Source of the DNA: an uncultured Ruminococcus sp.
Lineage (GTDB): Bacteria > Bacillota > Clostridia > Oscillospirales > CAG-272
Reading direction: 5' to 3'
Assembly: GCA_902766115.1 (NCBI GenBank)
Contig: CACXCL010000078.1
Span: 1 to 14,166, forward strand
Length of the DNA: 14,166 nt
How positions within the stretch are numbered: position 1 is the first letter of the stretch; the number at the start of each line of letters is the position of its first letter. The translations under genes were made by a program, and so were the position numbers. Below, piece by piece: positions 6,924 to 14,166 of this stretch. The notes beneath the pieces are model-generated. The model was not told the origin of the DNA. It saw only the letters and a program-made list of their open reading frames with translations, and made no database searches.

Positions 6924-7601
6924 ATGAAAAATCAGATAAAAAGCCATTTCGAAAAACAGCTCCGGCGTTTCGGAGCGTCCGAGGACGCCCCGGGGTACGC
7001 GGAGGCGCTCGGCGGCTTCGTCGCCGAGGCTGAAAGTCTCTACGACGAAAAAGTCGCCGCGGGCGTCCCGGACCTGGACGCCTACAGATCGGCGGTGGAG
7101 ACCGTCATGCCCCGCATAAAGGAGGCGGCGGAGGGGCTGAAAGCTCCCGTCCCCGAGAAAGCGCAGGAGGAAGAAAAAAAGCCGAAGAACGACGGACTGT
7201 CCTCCGTGGAGGAGGCGGCGCATACGTCCTTCTGGCTCATCACCGCCGCGGCGTATTTCATCGTCAGCTTCCTGACTCACCGCTGGGACGTCACCTGGGT
7301 GATCTGGCTCGGCGGCGCCCTGGGATCCATGGTCATCGACGCGGTGTTCGACCTGAACCGGGGCAAGCCTCTGTCGAAGATCTGGTCAAATCTCGAAGGG
7401 GCGCTGTGGCTCATCATTCTGATCGTCTATTTCACAGTCAGCTTCCTGACTCACAAATGGAGAGTGACGTGGATCATATTCCTCATCGGCGCGCTCGTCT
7501 CCGCGGTGCTTGAAGCTGTGAGGAAGGTCGCCGTCGGGAATGAGAAACAGGAAAACGCGGAAAATGAAAAGTCCGGAAACGAAGAAAAAAGCGAAGACTG
7601 A
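6924..7601 (+). CDS. Membrane protein with a tandem duplicated transmembrane unit
   Basis: A 225-residue protein that I cannot assign to a named family. Residues 1-70 are a soluble, probably helical region resembling the short N-terminal domains found on some Firmicute permease-like proteins. Residues 71-95 are a charged Glu/Lys/Pro linker. Two copies of a hydrophobic unit follow, 103-141 and 161-199, which share 24 of 39 positions by eye, including YFxVSFLTH and VTWxI. Each could form two short membrane segments separated by the H(R/K)W turn. The tail (205-225) is highly charged, rich in Glu, Lys and Asn. GGAGAGG at 6907-6913 precedes the ATG. The stop is 1 nt before the preferred murI start, so the two are probably translated from one message. 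Confidence 0.75.
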   Translation: MKNQIKSHFEKQLRRFGASEDAPGYAEALGGFVAEAESLYDEKVAAGVPDLDAYRSAVETVMPRIKEAAEGLKAPVPEKAQEEEKKPKNDGLSSVEEAAHTSFWLITAAAYFIVSFLTHRWDVTWVIWLGGALGSMVIDAVFDLNRGKPLSKIWSNLEGALWLIILIVYFTVSFLTHKWRVTWIIFLIGALVSAVLEAVRKVAVGNEKQENAENEKSGNEEKSED

Positions 7602-7602
7602 T

Positions 7603-8385
7603 ATGAGAAAGAGAAGAAATCCCGTGGCGGTCTTCGACTCCGGAGTGGGCGGGCTTTCCGTCCTGCCGGAGCTGATCGGGAGGATGCCCCGGGAGGATTT
7701 CGTGTTCTTCGGCGACGCGGCAAACGCGCCCTACGGCGAGCGGTCCGCGGAAGAAGTGCGCCGCCTTACTGACGACGCAGTGTCCCGTCTGATAGCGAAC
7801 GGCGCAAAGGCGGTGGTCATCGCCTGCAACACGGCGACCAGCGCCGCGGCGGGATATCTGAGAGAGAAATTCCCGGCTGTCCCCATCATCGGCATGGAGC
7901 CGGCGCTGAAGCCCGCCGCAGAGGCGGGAGATCACCCGCGGGTGGTGGTCATGGCGACGCCTCTGACCATACGGGAGGAAAAGCTGCGCGCCCTGTCGGA
8001 CAAGCTGCGGGATAAAGCCGATTTCGTCTTCGTCCCCTGCCACGGCCTCGTGGAGGCGGTGGAACGCGGAGAGGTTGAAGGGGACGGCACTCTCTCCCTG
8101 GTGAGGGAAATACTCGTCCCGCGCCTTGAAGGCGCCGATTCCATCGTTCTGGGATGTACCCACTACGCCCACGTCCGCCGCGTCATCGCTGAAGTCGCGG
8201 GACCGGGCATTATGATCTTCGACGGAGCCGGAGGCACCGCCCGCGAGACGGAGCGGAGGCTTAGCGAGGCGGATCTGCTGACCGACTCGGAGGAAAAGGG
8301 CGGAATCACCCTTCTGAGCTCGTCCCGGGACCCGGATTACTCACGCATCATGGAAAAACTGCTTGCAAGACAAGTGGAAAAATAA
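7603..8385 (+). CDS. murI: Glutamate racemase (MurI)
   Basis: Interconverts L- and D-glutamate, supplying D-glutamate for peptidoglycan. From the chosen start it has 261 residues, normal for the family. The cofactor-independent two-cysteine mechanism is intact: Asp12-Ser13 in AVFDSGVGGLSV, Cys75 in ACNTATSAA and Cys185 in LGCTHYAHV, plus the GDAANAPYGERS segment. The last motif is usually GCTHYPL, so YAH is a small variation. Upstream in-frame ATGs at 7540 and 7564 would overlap the preceding gene and add a Lys/Arg-rich extension not expected in MurI. The ATG at 7603, 1 nt after the upstream stop, is preferred although its RBS is weak and probably relies on coupling. The choice of start is the main uncertainty. 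Confidence 0.93.
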   Translation: MRKRRNPVAVFDSGVGGLSVLPELIGRMPREDFVFFGDAANAPYGERSAEEVRRLTDDAVSRLIANGAKAVVIACNTATSAAAGYLREKFPAVPIIGMEPALKPAAEAGDHPRVVVMATPLTIREEKLRALSDKLRDKADFVFVPCHGLVEAVERGEVEGDGTLSLVREILVPRLEGADSIVLGCTHYAHVRRVIAEVAGPGIMIFDGAGGTARETERRLSEADLLTDSEEKGGITLLSSSRDPDYSRIMEKLLARQVEK

Positions 8386-8413
8386 GAAAATCCCCGAAAA
8401 GAAAGGAACCATC

Positions 8414-9703
8414 ATGAAAAAACTGATATCTCTCATCTTAGCGGCGATCATGATCGCCTCCGTTACGGCATTTTCCGTCTCTGCGGCGGAGACCTATCCT
8501 CTTGACAGTCCCTTCGTCGACGTAAAAAAATCGCGGTGGAGCTATGACGCCATCGTCTACGCCTCCGAAAAGGGCTACATGGACGGGGTCGGCGGCGGAA
8601 AATTCAATCCGGCCGCTCCCATGACCCGCGCCATGGTGGTCACCGTGCTGTACCGCCGTGAAGGCGAGCCGGAGGTGACCTTCAAGAACGCGTTTTCCGA
8701 CGTGAAGGACGGAAAATGGTACTCAAAGGCCGTCATCTGGGCTGAGAGCCGCGGCATTGTCAACGGGATCTCCGACGGGATCTTCGACCCGAACGGCAAG
8801 ATCACCAGGGAACAGCTGGTCACAATGCTCCACAGATATTGCGACGTGAAGCTCCTTGACGTGTCGAAACGTGCGGATCTCGACGCATTCGCCGACAAAA
8901 ACAAGATCCACAGCTACGCCGCGGAATCGTTCGCCTGGGCGGTGGGAGAAGGGCTCATTTCCGGCATGACGAAGGACACCGCCGCGCCGAGAGACAACGC
9001 CACGAGGGAGCAGTTCGCCATGATACTCAAAAGATTCGACGACGCACCCTTCGTGCTGAAGGAAAGAGGCTCCGTGACGGAGAAAGGCCGAACGGCGGAA
9101 TATATTATCAAATATCCCGAGGGATACGACCACAAGGAAAAGCGGCCGCTGCTGGTGTTCCTTCACGGTTCCGGCTCCTCGGGCACGGGACTGGATGAGC
9201 TTTACAACAACAGCTTCTTCACGGAGATCGCCAAGGTGGAGGATTTCCCGTTCATCGTTCTTGCGCCTCAGCTGGACGAGGTGACCGACGACCGTCTCGC
9301 GTGGTTCGAGAGACGTTTTGTCCTGAACCCGATGATCCGGGACGTGGTGTCTTCCCGTGAGGTGGACGAGCACCACGTTTACATCATGGGGACCAGCCTC
9401 GGCGGCTACGGCACATGGTACTACGCCGGCGCCATGAACGACGTGTTCGCGGCGGCGGTGCCCATCTGCGGAGGCGCCTCGACGTCCACCGCGAAGGATC
9501 TTGTCAATGTGCCGATCTGGGCGTTCCACGGCACCGAGGATGAGGCGGTTCCGTATCATCTGTCCGTGGATATGGTGAACGCGGTGAACGACGCCGGCGG
9601 CAACGCGAAGCTCACCTCCTTTGAGGGCATTGGCCACGGCGGATGGGACGAAGTCTATCACGATCCCGCGGTGTACCAGTGGATGCTCGGTTACAGCAAG
9701 TGA
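8414..9703 (+). CDS. Secreted SLH-domain protein with alpha/beta-hydrolase (esterase/peptidase-like) domain
   Basis: A 429-residue exported protein. Residues 1-24 are a Sec signal peptide (MKKLISLILAAIMIAS core, cleavage probably after SVSA). Three S-layer-homology modules follow at about 33-82, 93-142 and 157-208; these typically bind pyruvylated secondary cell-wall polymers. The C-terminal half (about 225-429) is an alpha/beta hydrolase of the predicted-peptidase/esterase type. It has an HGSGSSG oxyanion-side loop, the nucleophile Ser328 in GTSLGG, Asp376 in HGTEDEAVP and His408 in GIGHGGW, so a complete triad is visible. The substrate is unknown; an extracellular ester, for example on plant polysaccharide, is a guess. 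The start at 8414 fits AAAGGAA just upstream and puts the signal peptide at the N terminus. It follows murI by 28 nt. Confidence 0.9.
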   Translation: MKKLISLILAAIMIASVTAFSVSAAETYPLDSPFVDVKKSRWSYDAIVYASEKGYMDGVGGGKFNPAAPMTRAMVVTVLYRREGEPEVTFKNAFSDVKDGKWYSKAVIWAESRGIVNGISDGIFDPNGKITREQLVTMLHRYCDVKLLDVSKRADLDAFADKNKIHSYAAESFAWAVGEGLISGMTKDTAAPRDNATREQFAMILKRFDDAPFVLKERGSVTEKGRTAEYIIKYPEGYDHKEKRPLLVFLHGSGSSGTGLDELYNNSFFTEIAKVEDFPFIVLAPQLDEVTDDRLAWFERRFVLNPMIRDVVSSREVDEHHVYIMGTSLGGYGTWYYAGAMNDVFAAAVPICGGASTSTAKDLVNVPIWAFHGTEDEAVPYHLSVDMVNAVNDAGGNAKLTSFEGIGHGGWDEVYHDPAVYQWMLGYSK

Positions 9704-9711
9704 TAATACGC

Positions 9712-9735
9712 GGGGGCTTTTTGAAAAAAGCCCCC
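9712..9735 (+). terminator. GGGGGC/GCCCCC hairpin just after the SLH-hydrolase gene
   Basis: GGGGGCTTTTT (9712-9722) is complementary to AAAAAGCCCCC (9725-9735), forming a very tight hairpin that starts 8 nt after the stop. It is followed by ACACCCCC and AAAAACTTTT. It lacks a T run on the + side, so it may protect the message 3' end or be a dispersed repeat rather than a standard terminator. Confidence 0.5.
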
Positions 9736-9758
9736 ACACCCCCAAAAACTTTTGATAA

Positions 9759-9788
9759 AAGCCGCGGAAAACTCCGCGGCTTATTTTT
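9759..9788 (+). terminator. Rho-independent terminator
   Basis: AAGCCGCGGA (9759-9768) and TCCGCGGCTT (9773-9782) form a perfect 10-bp stem with an AAAC loop, followed by ATTTTT (9783-9788). This is a classic intrinsic terminator for the + strand genes that end with the SLH-hydrolase. Confidence 0.85.
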
Positions 9789-9871
9789 GCCCCGTCGGGG
9801 GCGACTCCTGCGCCTCACGGCTCACCGGCGAATGGCGCGCGGCGTCCTGCTTGCCCCGTCATATGACAAAT

Positions 9872-9913
9872 ACCGGCTGAAATGAGATTTTCCCTCACTT
9901 CAGCCGGTTTTTT
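9872..9913. terminator. Long hairpin terminator between convergent genes
   Basis: The stem ACCGGCTGAA-A-TGAG (9872-9886) pairs with CTCA-C-TTCAGCCGGT (9894-9908), 14 of 15 positions matched, with a 7-nt loop. It continues into a T run (9908-9913) on the + strand. On the - strand the sequence after the stem is ATTTGTC, a weaker tract, so termination of the pot operon here is plausible but less efficient. It lies 38 nt beyond the potD stop. Confidence 0.8.
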
Positions 9914-9951
9914 AACACGCAAATATCGCGGCGGAACGTCCCGGGGGACCG

Positions 9952-11109
9952 TTATCCCGCGCTCTTGATCTTGTTCCAGAGGTCCTCGTAGTGCTTGATC
10001 GTAGCCTCGTCAAGGTGTGTGTAGTACTGGGACTTCACTTCCGTCTTCGGATAGAGGATCTCGTTGTGATACTCGCTGTATTCCGGATTCTCCGTCACGG
10101 CGGTGTTGGGGCACACGTAGTGGATATACTCCGCGTTCTGCAGCGCCACGTAGGGATCCATCAGGAAGTTGAGATACAGCATGGCGGCGTCGTAATTCTG
10201 CGAACCCTTCAGAATGCAGCAGGCGTCGAAGAACACGTTGGTCCCCTCCTCGGGGTAATACATGGACAGGTGGTCGCCGTTGCCGGACGCCTCGTCCATG
10301 TCGTCCACCATGGTCAGATAGTCGCCGGTGTAGTATACACAGACGGCGGCGTTCTCGCCCTCCATCTTCTCGAAGTTCTGGTCCATCGCCCAGCTCTGGT
10401 ACAGCGGCACCGCCTTCTTCAGATACTCTGCGGCGCGGTCCCACTCGGCGGTATCGGAGGTATTCACGTCGATACCGAGAGCGAACATGGCGGTCGCCAG
10501 CGCGTCGCGGGCGTTGTCGATGCCCAGGATCTGCCCCTGGTACTTCTGGTTCCAGCAGAGAGACCAGGTGCCGTCCACGTCCTCGGGATCGACCATGGTA
10601 TTGTTGTAGATCACGCCGAGATAGCCGCCGGCGTAGGGCACAGAGTACTCGCCCGTGGGGTCGTACTCGGGGTTTCTGTACTGCTCGTCGATATACTTGA
10701 AGTTGCTGAGCTTCGAGGTGTCGATCTTTGCGAGATACCCCTCCTCGATGAGCCTCCCGATCATGTAGTCGGACGGGATCACCACGTCGTAGTTCACGCC
10801 GCCGCCGGACAGGGTGGCGTACATGGACTCGTTGCTGTCGTAGGTGCTGTATTCCACGTGGATGCCGGTGACCGCCTCGAACGCCAGGTTGATGTCAAGA
10901 GTGCCCTCCTTGCCGTTGGAGATGTATTCGCCCCAGTTGTAGACGTAGAGCGTGGTCCCCTCAAGGTCGTTCGAATAGTCTGCCTCCAGTTTGCCCTCCA
11001 GCTCCCGGCGGAGCTTGTCGAGGCGTGCCTTTTTCGAGCAGGAGGAGAAAAGCGCCGCCATGGAGACGATCATGAGCACGGCAAGGGCGAGAGAGATGAT
11101 CTTTTTCAT
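9952..11109 (-). CDS. potD: Polyamine ABC transporter substrate-binding lipoprotein (PotD)
   Basis: A 385-residue extracytoplasmic binding protein of the PotD/PotF type. The signal sequence runs to FSSC, so Cys24 is the likely lipidation site, with Phe at -3 instead of the usual Leu. Family segments are clear: LYVYNWGEYIS (54-64), YDVVIPSDYMIGRL (107-120), VPYAGGYLGVIYN and IDNARDAL. Compared with E. coli PotD as I recall it, several ligand contacts differ. Asp168 aligns with Asn199, Glu171 with Asp202, Trp229 with Tyr260 and Trp255 with Phe293, while Asp257 aligns with Asp295. DNxRD-type segments seem frequent in clostridial homologues. Spermidine/putrescine is the best guess; a related ligand is possible. 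The ATG at 11109 overlaps the potC stop as ATGA. Upstream in-frame codons would remove the signal peptide from the N terminus. Confidence 0.92.
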   Translation of the reverse strand: MKKIISLALAVLMIVSMAALFSSCSKKARLDKLRRELEGKLEADYSNDLEGTTLYVYNWGEYISNGKEGTLDINLAFEAVTGIHVEYSTYDSNESMYATLSGGGVNYDVVIPSDYMIGRLIEEGYLAKIDTSKLSNFKYIDEQYRNPEYDPTGEYSVPYAGGYLGVIYNNTMVDPEDVDGTWSLCWNQKYQGQILGIDNARDALATAMFALGIDVNTSDTAEWDRAAEYLKKAVPLYQSWAMDQNFEKMEGENAAVCVYYTGDYLTMVDDMDEASGNGDHLSMYYPEEGTNVFFDACCILKGSQNYDAAMLYLNFLMDPYVALQNAEYIHYVCPNTAVTENPEYSEYHNEILYPKTEVKSQYYTHLDEATIKHYEDLWNKIKSAG

Positions 11110-11939
11110 TTTGCAAATCCTTTCTGACCGGTGGGCCGGCCGCCGTCCTTTTTCCTTTCCGCGCGGAACTGTATCACGTTCACGACGGTCATCAGTATCA
11201 TTATGGTAAGGAAAATGAGAGAGTAAAGAGCGTAATATTCCGGTGAGACCGGCTTTTTCACCGCCGTATAGAGCTTCGTGGCGAGGATGTTGTAGTGCCC
11301 GTTGGTGTAGTAGCTGATGATGAAGTCGTCCAGGGACAGGGTGAACGCCATGATGAAGCCGGAGACGATGCCGGGGACGATCCCCGGGAAGATTATCTTC
11401 CAGAACGCCTTGGTCCTGGTGCATCCGAGATCCATGGCTGCCTCGTACAGAGTCGGGTCGGAGCCGTAGAGCCTCGGCAGGACGTTCAGTATCACGTAGG
11501 GTGTGTCGAACGTCACGTGGGCGATGAGCAGGGTCCAGAAGCCCAGGATCTCAGATCTGTGGAAGAGAAGCGAGCCGAAAAACGTGAACAGCATCATCAG
11601 CGACACGCCGGTGATGATGTCCGGGTTGGTCAGCGGGATGTTCGTGACGGTGTTCACGGCGTTTCTCAGCCGTTTCGACCTGATGCGGAAGATCCCGTAG
11701 GCGGCGATGACGCCCAGCACGGTGGCGACCACCGCGGCGCAGACCGAAATGAACAGCGTGTTGGCGAGGACGTCCCTCATGTCGAAGTCGCCGAGGAGCT
11801 CGGAGTACCACCTGAGGGAAAAACCGCTAAAATGGGTGGTGCTGCGGGCGGCGTTGAAGGAGAACACCACCATGACGATGAGGGGCGCGTACAGCACCGC
11901 GTAGACGATCCCCATAAAAACCTTGCCGAGAGTTTTCAT
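11106..11939 (-). CDS. potC: Polyamine ABC transporter permease (PotC)
   Basis: A 277-residue integral membrane permease, normal length, with about six transmembrane helices. The first is [20 protein letters not shown] and onward. The binding-protein-dependent permease EAA loop is seen as EAAMDLGCTRTKAFWKIIFP, which docks on the ATPase PotA. The following GIVSGFIMAFTLSLDDFIIS segment is characteristic of PotC. The ATG overlaps the potB stop (ATGA) and the stop overlaps the potD ATG, so translation is coupled on both sides. The C-terminal tail (RKKDGG...) is short and basic, consistent with a cytoplasmic end. Confidence 0.95.
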   Translation of the reverse strand: MKTLGKVFMGIVYAVLYAPLIVMVVFSFNAARSTTHFSGFSLRWYSELLGDFDMRDVLANTLFISVCAAVVATVLGVIAAYGIFRIRSKRLRNAVNTVTNIPLTNPDIITGVSLMMLFTFFGSLLFHRSEILGFWTLLIAHVTFDTPYVILNVLPRLYGSDPTLYEAAMDLGCTRTKAFWKIIFPGIVPGIVSGFIMAFTLSLDDFIISYYTNGHYNILATKLYTAVKKPVSPEYYALYSLIFLTIMILMTVVNVIQFRAERKKDGGRPTGQKGFAK

Positions 11940-12772
11940 ATGAGCGCTCCGCCTCCTTCCTCACTGTCGCTGAACCTGTTCAGGATCAGCATGCTGACGA
12001 GGATAAGCGCCATCAGCACGGTGGAAAGGGCGGCCGCCGAGGGCAGGTTGCTGTTCTGGTTGTGGATCTGGCTCTCGATGAGGTCGCCGATCATGAAGTT
12101 GCCGGTGCCGCCCATCTTGGCGGAGATGTAGAATGTGCTCACCGAGGGGACGAACACCATGATGATCCCGGAGATCACCCCGGGGGCGGTCAGCGGCATC
12201 ACCACCCGGCGGATCCGCCGGAAGCTGTTGCATCCCAGGTCCTCCGCCGCCTCAAGAAGAGACGGGTCGATCTTGGACATGGCGTTATAGATGGGCAGGA
12301 TCATGTACGGCAGGTAGTTGTAGACCATGCCGAAGATCACGGCGCCCGTGTTGTTCAAAAGGGAAAGCCGCCCGAAGCCCACGGCGGTCAGAGCCTGGTT
12401 TATCAGACCGTTCTGCTCCATCAGCGAGGTGAGGCAGTAGGTCTTGATGAGCAGGTTGATCCACATGGGAAGGGTGACGAACATATTGCAGAGCTTCCTT
12501 GACAGGGGACGGAGCCTGCAGACGGTGTAGGCGAAAGGATACGCCACTACCAGGGTGATGACGGTGGCGATCACCGAGTACCACAGGGAGCGGAGTATCA
12601 CGTTACCGTAGTCCTTCAGCGACGCCATGTTCTGCACGGTAAAGTGACCGTGTCCGTCGGTGAAGGCGTAGAAAAGCACCACTATAAGCGGGATTATGAT
12701 GAACGCCGCCGCCCAGAAGAAATACGGCGCGTTGATGAATCCGCTGAGGATGGACGATTTCTTATTCCTCAT
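11936..12772 (-). CDS. potB: Polyamine ABC transporter permease (PotB)
   Basis: A 278-residue partner permease of PotC, with about six transmembrane helices and a hydrophobic first segment starting near residue 14 ([20 protein letters not shown]). The EAA loop reads [20 protein letters not shown] and is followed by [20 protein letters not shown] and FYISAKMGG, closely matching the PotB pattern. The start codon lies inside the 3' end of potA (11-nt overlap in another frame), and its stop overlaps the potC start. Together with PotC it forms the membrane channel of the importer. Confidence 0.95.
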   Translation of the reverse strand: MRNKKSSILSGFINAPYFFWAAAFIIIPLIVVLFYAFTDGHGHFTVQNMASLKDYGNVILRSLWYSVIATVITLVVAYPFAYTVCRLRPLSRKLCNMFVTLPMWINLLIKTYCLTSLMEQNGLINQALTAVGFGRLSLLNNTGAVIFGMVYNYLPYMILPIYNAMSKIDPSLLEAAEDLGCNSFRRIRRVVMPLTAPGVISGIIMVFVPSVSTFYISAKMGGTGNFMIGDLIESQIHNQNSNLPSAAALSTVLMALILVSMLILNRFSDSEEGGGALI

Positions 12773-13883
12773 CTTCGCCGTCCTCCGGGTCCTCGTCCAG
12801 CTCGTCAGAGAAAGTGCTGTAGTCCCCGTAGAGACCGGAGAATTCCGATTTGTGCATCACGTGGATGGAGTCGGGGTCGAGAACGATGCCGATGACCTGC
12901 TCCTCCTCGTATGCGTCGGTGGTCTGGACCATCCATTTGAAGCCGCGGACGTCCACGATGAGCTCGTAGTAGTCGCCCTTGAAGGTCGCCTGGGTGATCT
13001 TCCCCACGACCATTCCCTTTTCCGGCTCCACCACGTCCACGTCCTCGGGACGGATGACCACGTCCACGGGCTCATCCCGCCCGAAGCCCTCGTCCACGCA
13101 GGTGAAGGTGTGGCCGGCGAAGGTGACGGTGTCGTCCCGGTTCATGACGCCGTCGATTATGTTCGACTCGCCGATGAAGTCCGCCACGAAAGCGTTCACC
13201 GGCTCGTTGTAGATGTCCACCGGGCGGCCAATCTGCTGGATCTTGCCGTTCTCCATCACCACCACGGTGTCGGACATGGAGAGAGCCTCCTCCTGATCGT
13301 GAGTCACGAAGATGAAGGTGATCCCCGTCTCCCGCTGGATGCGGCGGAGCTCCACCTGCATATCCTTGCGGAGCTTGGCGTCCAGCGCCGACAGGGGCTC
13401 GTCAAGCAGGAGGACCTTTGGCTTGTTGATCAGCGCCCGCGCGATAGCCACGCGCTGCTGCTGACCGCCGGAGAGCCTGGTCACTTTCCTCTTTTCGTAG
13501 CCCTCCAGGTTCACGAGGTGAAGCATCTCCTTCACCTTTTCCTCGATCTCCCCCTTCGGAACGCCGGCGACCTTCAGCCCGAACGCCACGTTCTCGTAGA
13601 CGTTCAGGTGAGGGAAAAGGGCGTACCTCTGGAAGATGGTGTTGACGTTTCTTTTGTACGGAGGGACGTCGTTCACCCTCTCGCCGTCAAAAAAAACGTC
13701 GCCCTCATCCGGCCGGAGAAATCCGGCGATGATCCGGAGCGTGGTGGTTTTACCGCACCCGGACCGACCGAGAAAAGTTACAAATTCCCCGTCGCGGACC
13801 GTAAGGTCCAGCCTGTCGAGGATCTTTTCTCCGTCGAATGAGAGAGTGACGTTGCGCAGTTCGACAATATTCCCGTTTTTCAT
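12762..13883 (-). CDS. potA: Polyamine ABC transporter ATP-binding protein (PotA)
   Basis: The 373-residue ATPase that powers the polyamine importer. It has Walker A GRSGCGKT (39-46, with Arg40 where Pro is common), Q-loop Gln85 in FQRYALFP, signature LSGGQQQ (137-143), Walker B VLLLDEP (157-163) and switch His195. The C-terminal regulatory TOBE-type domain follows at about 235-355 ([14 protein letters not shown]). The last residues are an acidic tail rich in Asp and Glu. On the - strand GGGGG (13891-13895) lies 7 nt before the ATG at 13883. It is the first gene of potABCD. An upstream promoter or regulator site could not be identified within the window. Confidence 0.96.
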   Translation of the reverse strand: MKNGNIVELRNVTLSFDGEKILDRLDLTVRDGEFVTFLGRSGCGKTTTLRIIAGFLRPDEGDVFFDGERVNDVPPYKRNVNTIFQRYALFPHLNVYENVAFGLKVAGVPKGEIEEKVKEMLHLVNLEGYEKRKVTRLSGGQQQRVAIARALINKPKVLLLDEPLSALDAKLRKDMQVELRRIQRETGITFIFVTHDQEEALSMSDTVVVMENGKIQQIGRPVDIYNEPVNAFVADFIGESNIIDGVMNRDDTVTFAGHTFTCVDEGFGRDEPVDVVIRPEDVDVVEPEKGMVVGKITQATFKGDYYELIVDVRGFKWMVQTTDAYEEEQVIGIVLDPDSIHVMHKSEFSGLYGDYSTFSDELDEDPEDGEDEE

Positions 13884-14166
13884 TTTGCATCCCCCTTTGC
13901 GGTAAAAGACCGCGTAAGCCGTAATTTGGCTCTGCGCGAACCCACGTAACGACTAACCGGACCGGCCCCCGCAAAGAGTTTTTGCATCCGACGGCGGAGA
14001 GCGTCTCCCCTCTGCCGGATGCAGCCGCGGTTTCCGCGGGGACCTCCGACCGGGAGCGCCCGCCGCGTGTTTCTGTTCGAAACTGCCGTACGTGAACATC
14101 ATATTCAGTTGTCCGCACGCGGGCTGGAGCGGCGTATGCCCTCCGGGAACGCCGACGTTACTGACA
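13884..14166 (-). other. Upstream region of the pot operon with several inverted repeats; no gene seen
   Basis: These 283 nt, up to the window edge, hold no convincing coding sequence on either strand. Inverted repeats, in + coordinates: GCGGT/ACCGC (13899-13913) directly before the potA ribosome binding site; AGCC/GGCT (13917-13931); a larger one with outer arms GCATCCG/CGGATGC (13984-13990, 14016-14022) around an inner GGAGA-GCG-TCTCC; two CCGCGG palindromes 3 nt apart (14025-14039); and CGGCGT/ACGCCG (14130-14154). Read on the - strand, the large hairpin is followed by AAAAACTCTTT, not a clean T tract. This could be a structured 5' leader or the end of an upstream element. No known riboswitch motif was recognised. 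Confidence 0.4.

Noticed and set aside
7540..7602. Upstream ATG starts for murI at 7540 and 7564
   Set aside because: They overlap the membrane-protein gene and add a Lys/Arg-rich extension not expected in glutamate racemases.
8363..8413. TTG start for the SLH-hydrolase overlapping murI, and a possible weak promoter TTGCAA-N17-GAAAAT there
   Set aside because: The ATG at 8414 has a good RBS and puts the signal peptide at the N terminus. The promoter match is weak at -10 and lies in the end of murI.
9991..11127. Long open frame on the + strand opposite potD (and similar ones opposite potA at 12696-13841 and potB at 12062-12502)
   Set aside because: The predicted proteins are rich in His, Val, Gly and Asp with no domain, and mirror the codon pattern of the genuine - strand genes. 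They arise from GC-rich third positions.
14060..14100. Short resemblance of the - strand sequence CACGTACGG to the 3' arm of a group II intron domain V
   Set aside because: No matching 5' arm, no domain VI and no reverse transcriptase gene; a match this short is expected by chance.
13750..14118. 122-codon - strand open frame running from the upstream region into potA
   Set aside because: It overlaps the start of potA in another frame, starts with GTG, has no visible RBS, and encodes an Arg-rich sequence without domain features.
1..14166. Search by eye for tRNA, rRNA, CRISPR repeats and transposase genes
   Set aside because: No cloverleaf with a GTTCGANTC-type arm, no regularly spaced repeats and no transposase-like protein were seen.

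Overview
The window is a GC-rich stretch of a bacterial chromosome with compact genes, strong AAGGAG-type ribosome binding sites and clostridial-looking signal peptides (short MKK start, then an Ala/Ile/Leu core). The gene set (proBAC, a YmdB-type phosphodiesterase, murI, an SLH-anchored secreted protein, potABCD) fits an anaerobic Firmicute of the class Clostridia, possibly an uncultured gut lineage. That placement is inferred from gene content and style, not from a marker gene. I saw no RNA gene, CRISPR array, insertion sequence or phage gene.

Positions 1-4611 (+ strand): a promoter with an extended -10 drives a Gfo/Idh/MocA-type oxidoreductase with a cysteine-rich insert. After a 57-nt gap holding a 10-bp hairpin come proB, proA and proC, the complete glutamate-to-proline pathway, almost abutting or overlapping.

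Positions 4612-6031 (+): a second, well-formed promoter next to a perfect AT-rich inverted repeat starts a two-gene unit. It encodes a MinD/ParA-type deviant-Walker ATPase and a small methylglyoxal-synthase-fold protein. The latter keeps the phosphate-binding residues but has replaced the residues that correspond to the E. coli catalytic and active-site Asp/His set. This pair is the most interesting item in the window.

Positions 6118-9703 (+): a YmdB-family metallophosphoesterase, an unrecognised membrane protein with a duplicated transmembrane unit, glutamate racemase (murI), and a secreted protein joining three SLH cell-wall-binding modules to an alpha/beta-hydrolase (esterase/peptidase) domain. 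Gaps are short and could allow cotranscription.

Positions 9704-9951: a 248-nt convergent intergenic region with three successive hairpins, two of them good intrinsic terminators.

Positions 9952-13883 (- strand): potA-potB-potC-potD, a complete polyamine-type ABC importer with each start overlapping the previous stop. Its 283-nt upstream region runs to the window edge and contains several inverted repeats but no gene or promoter that I can support.
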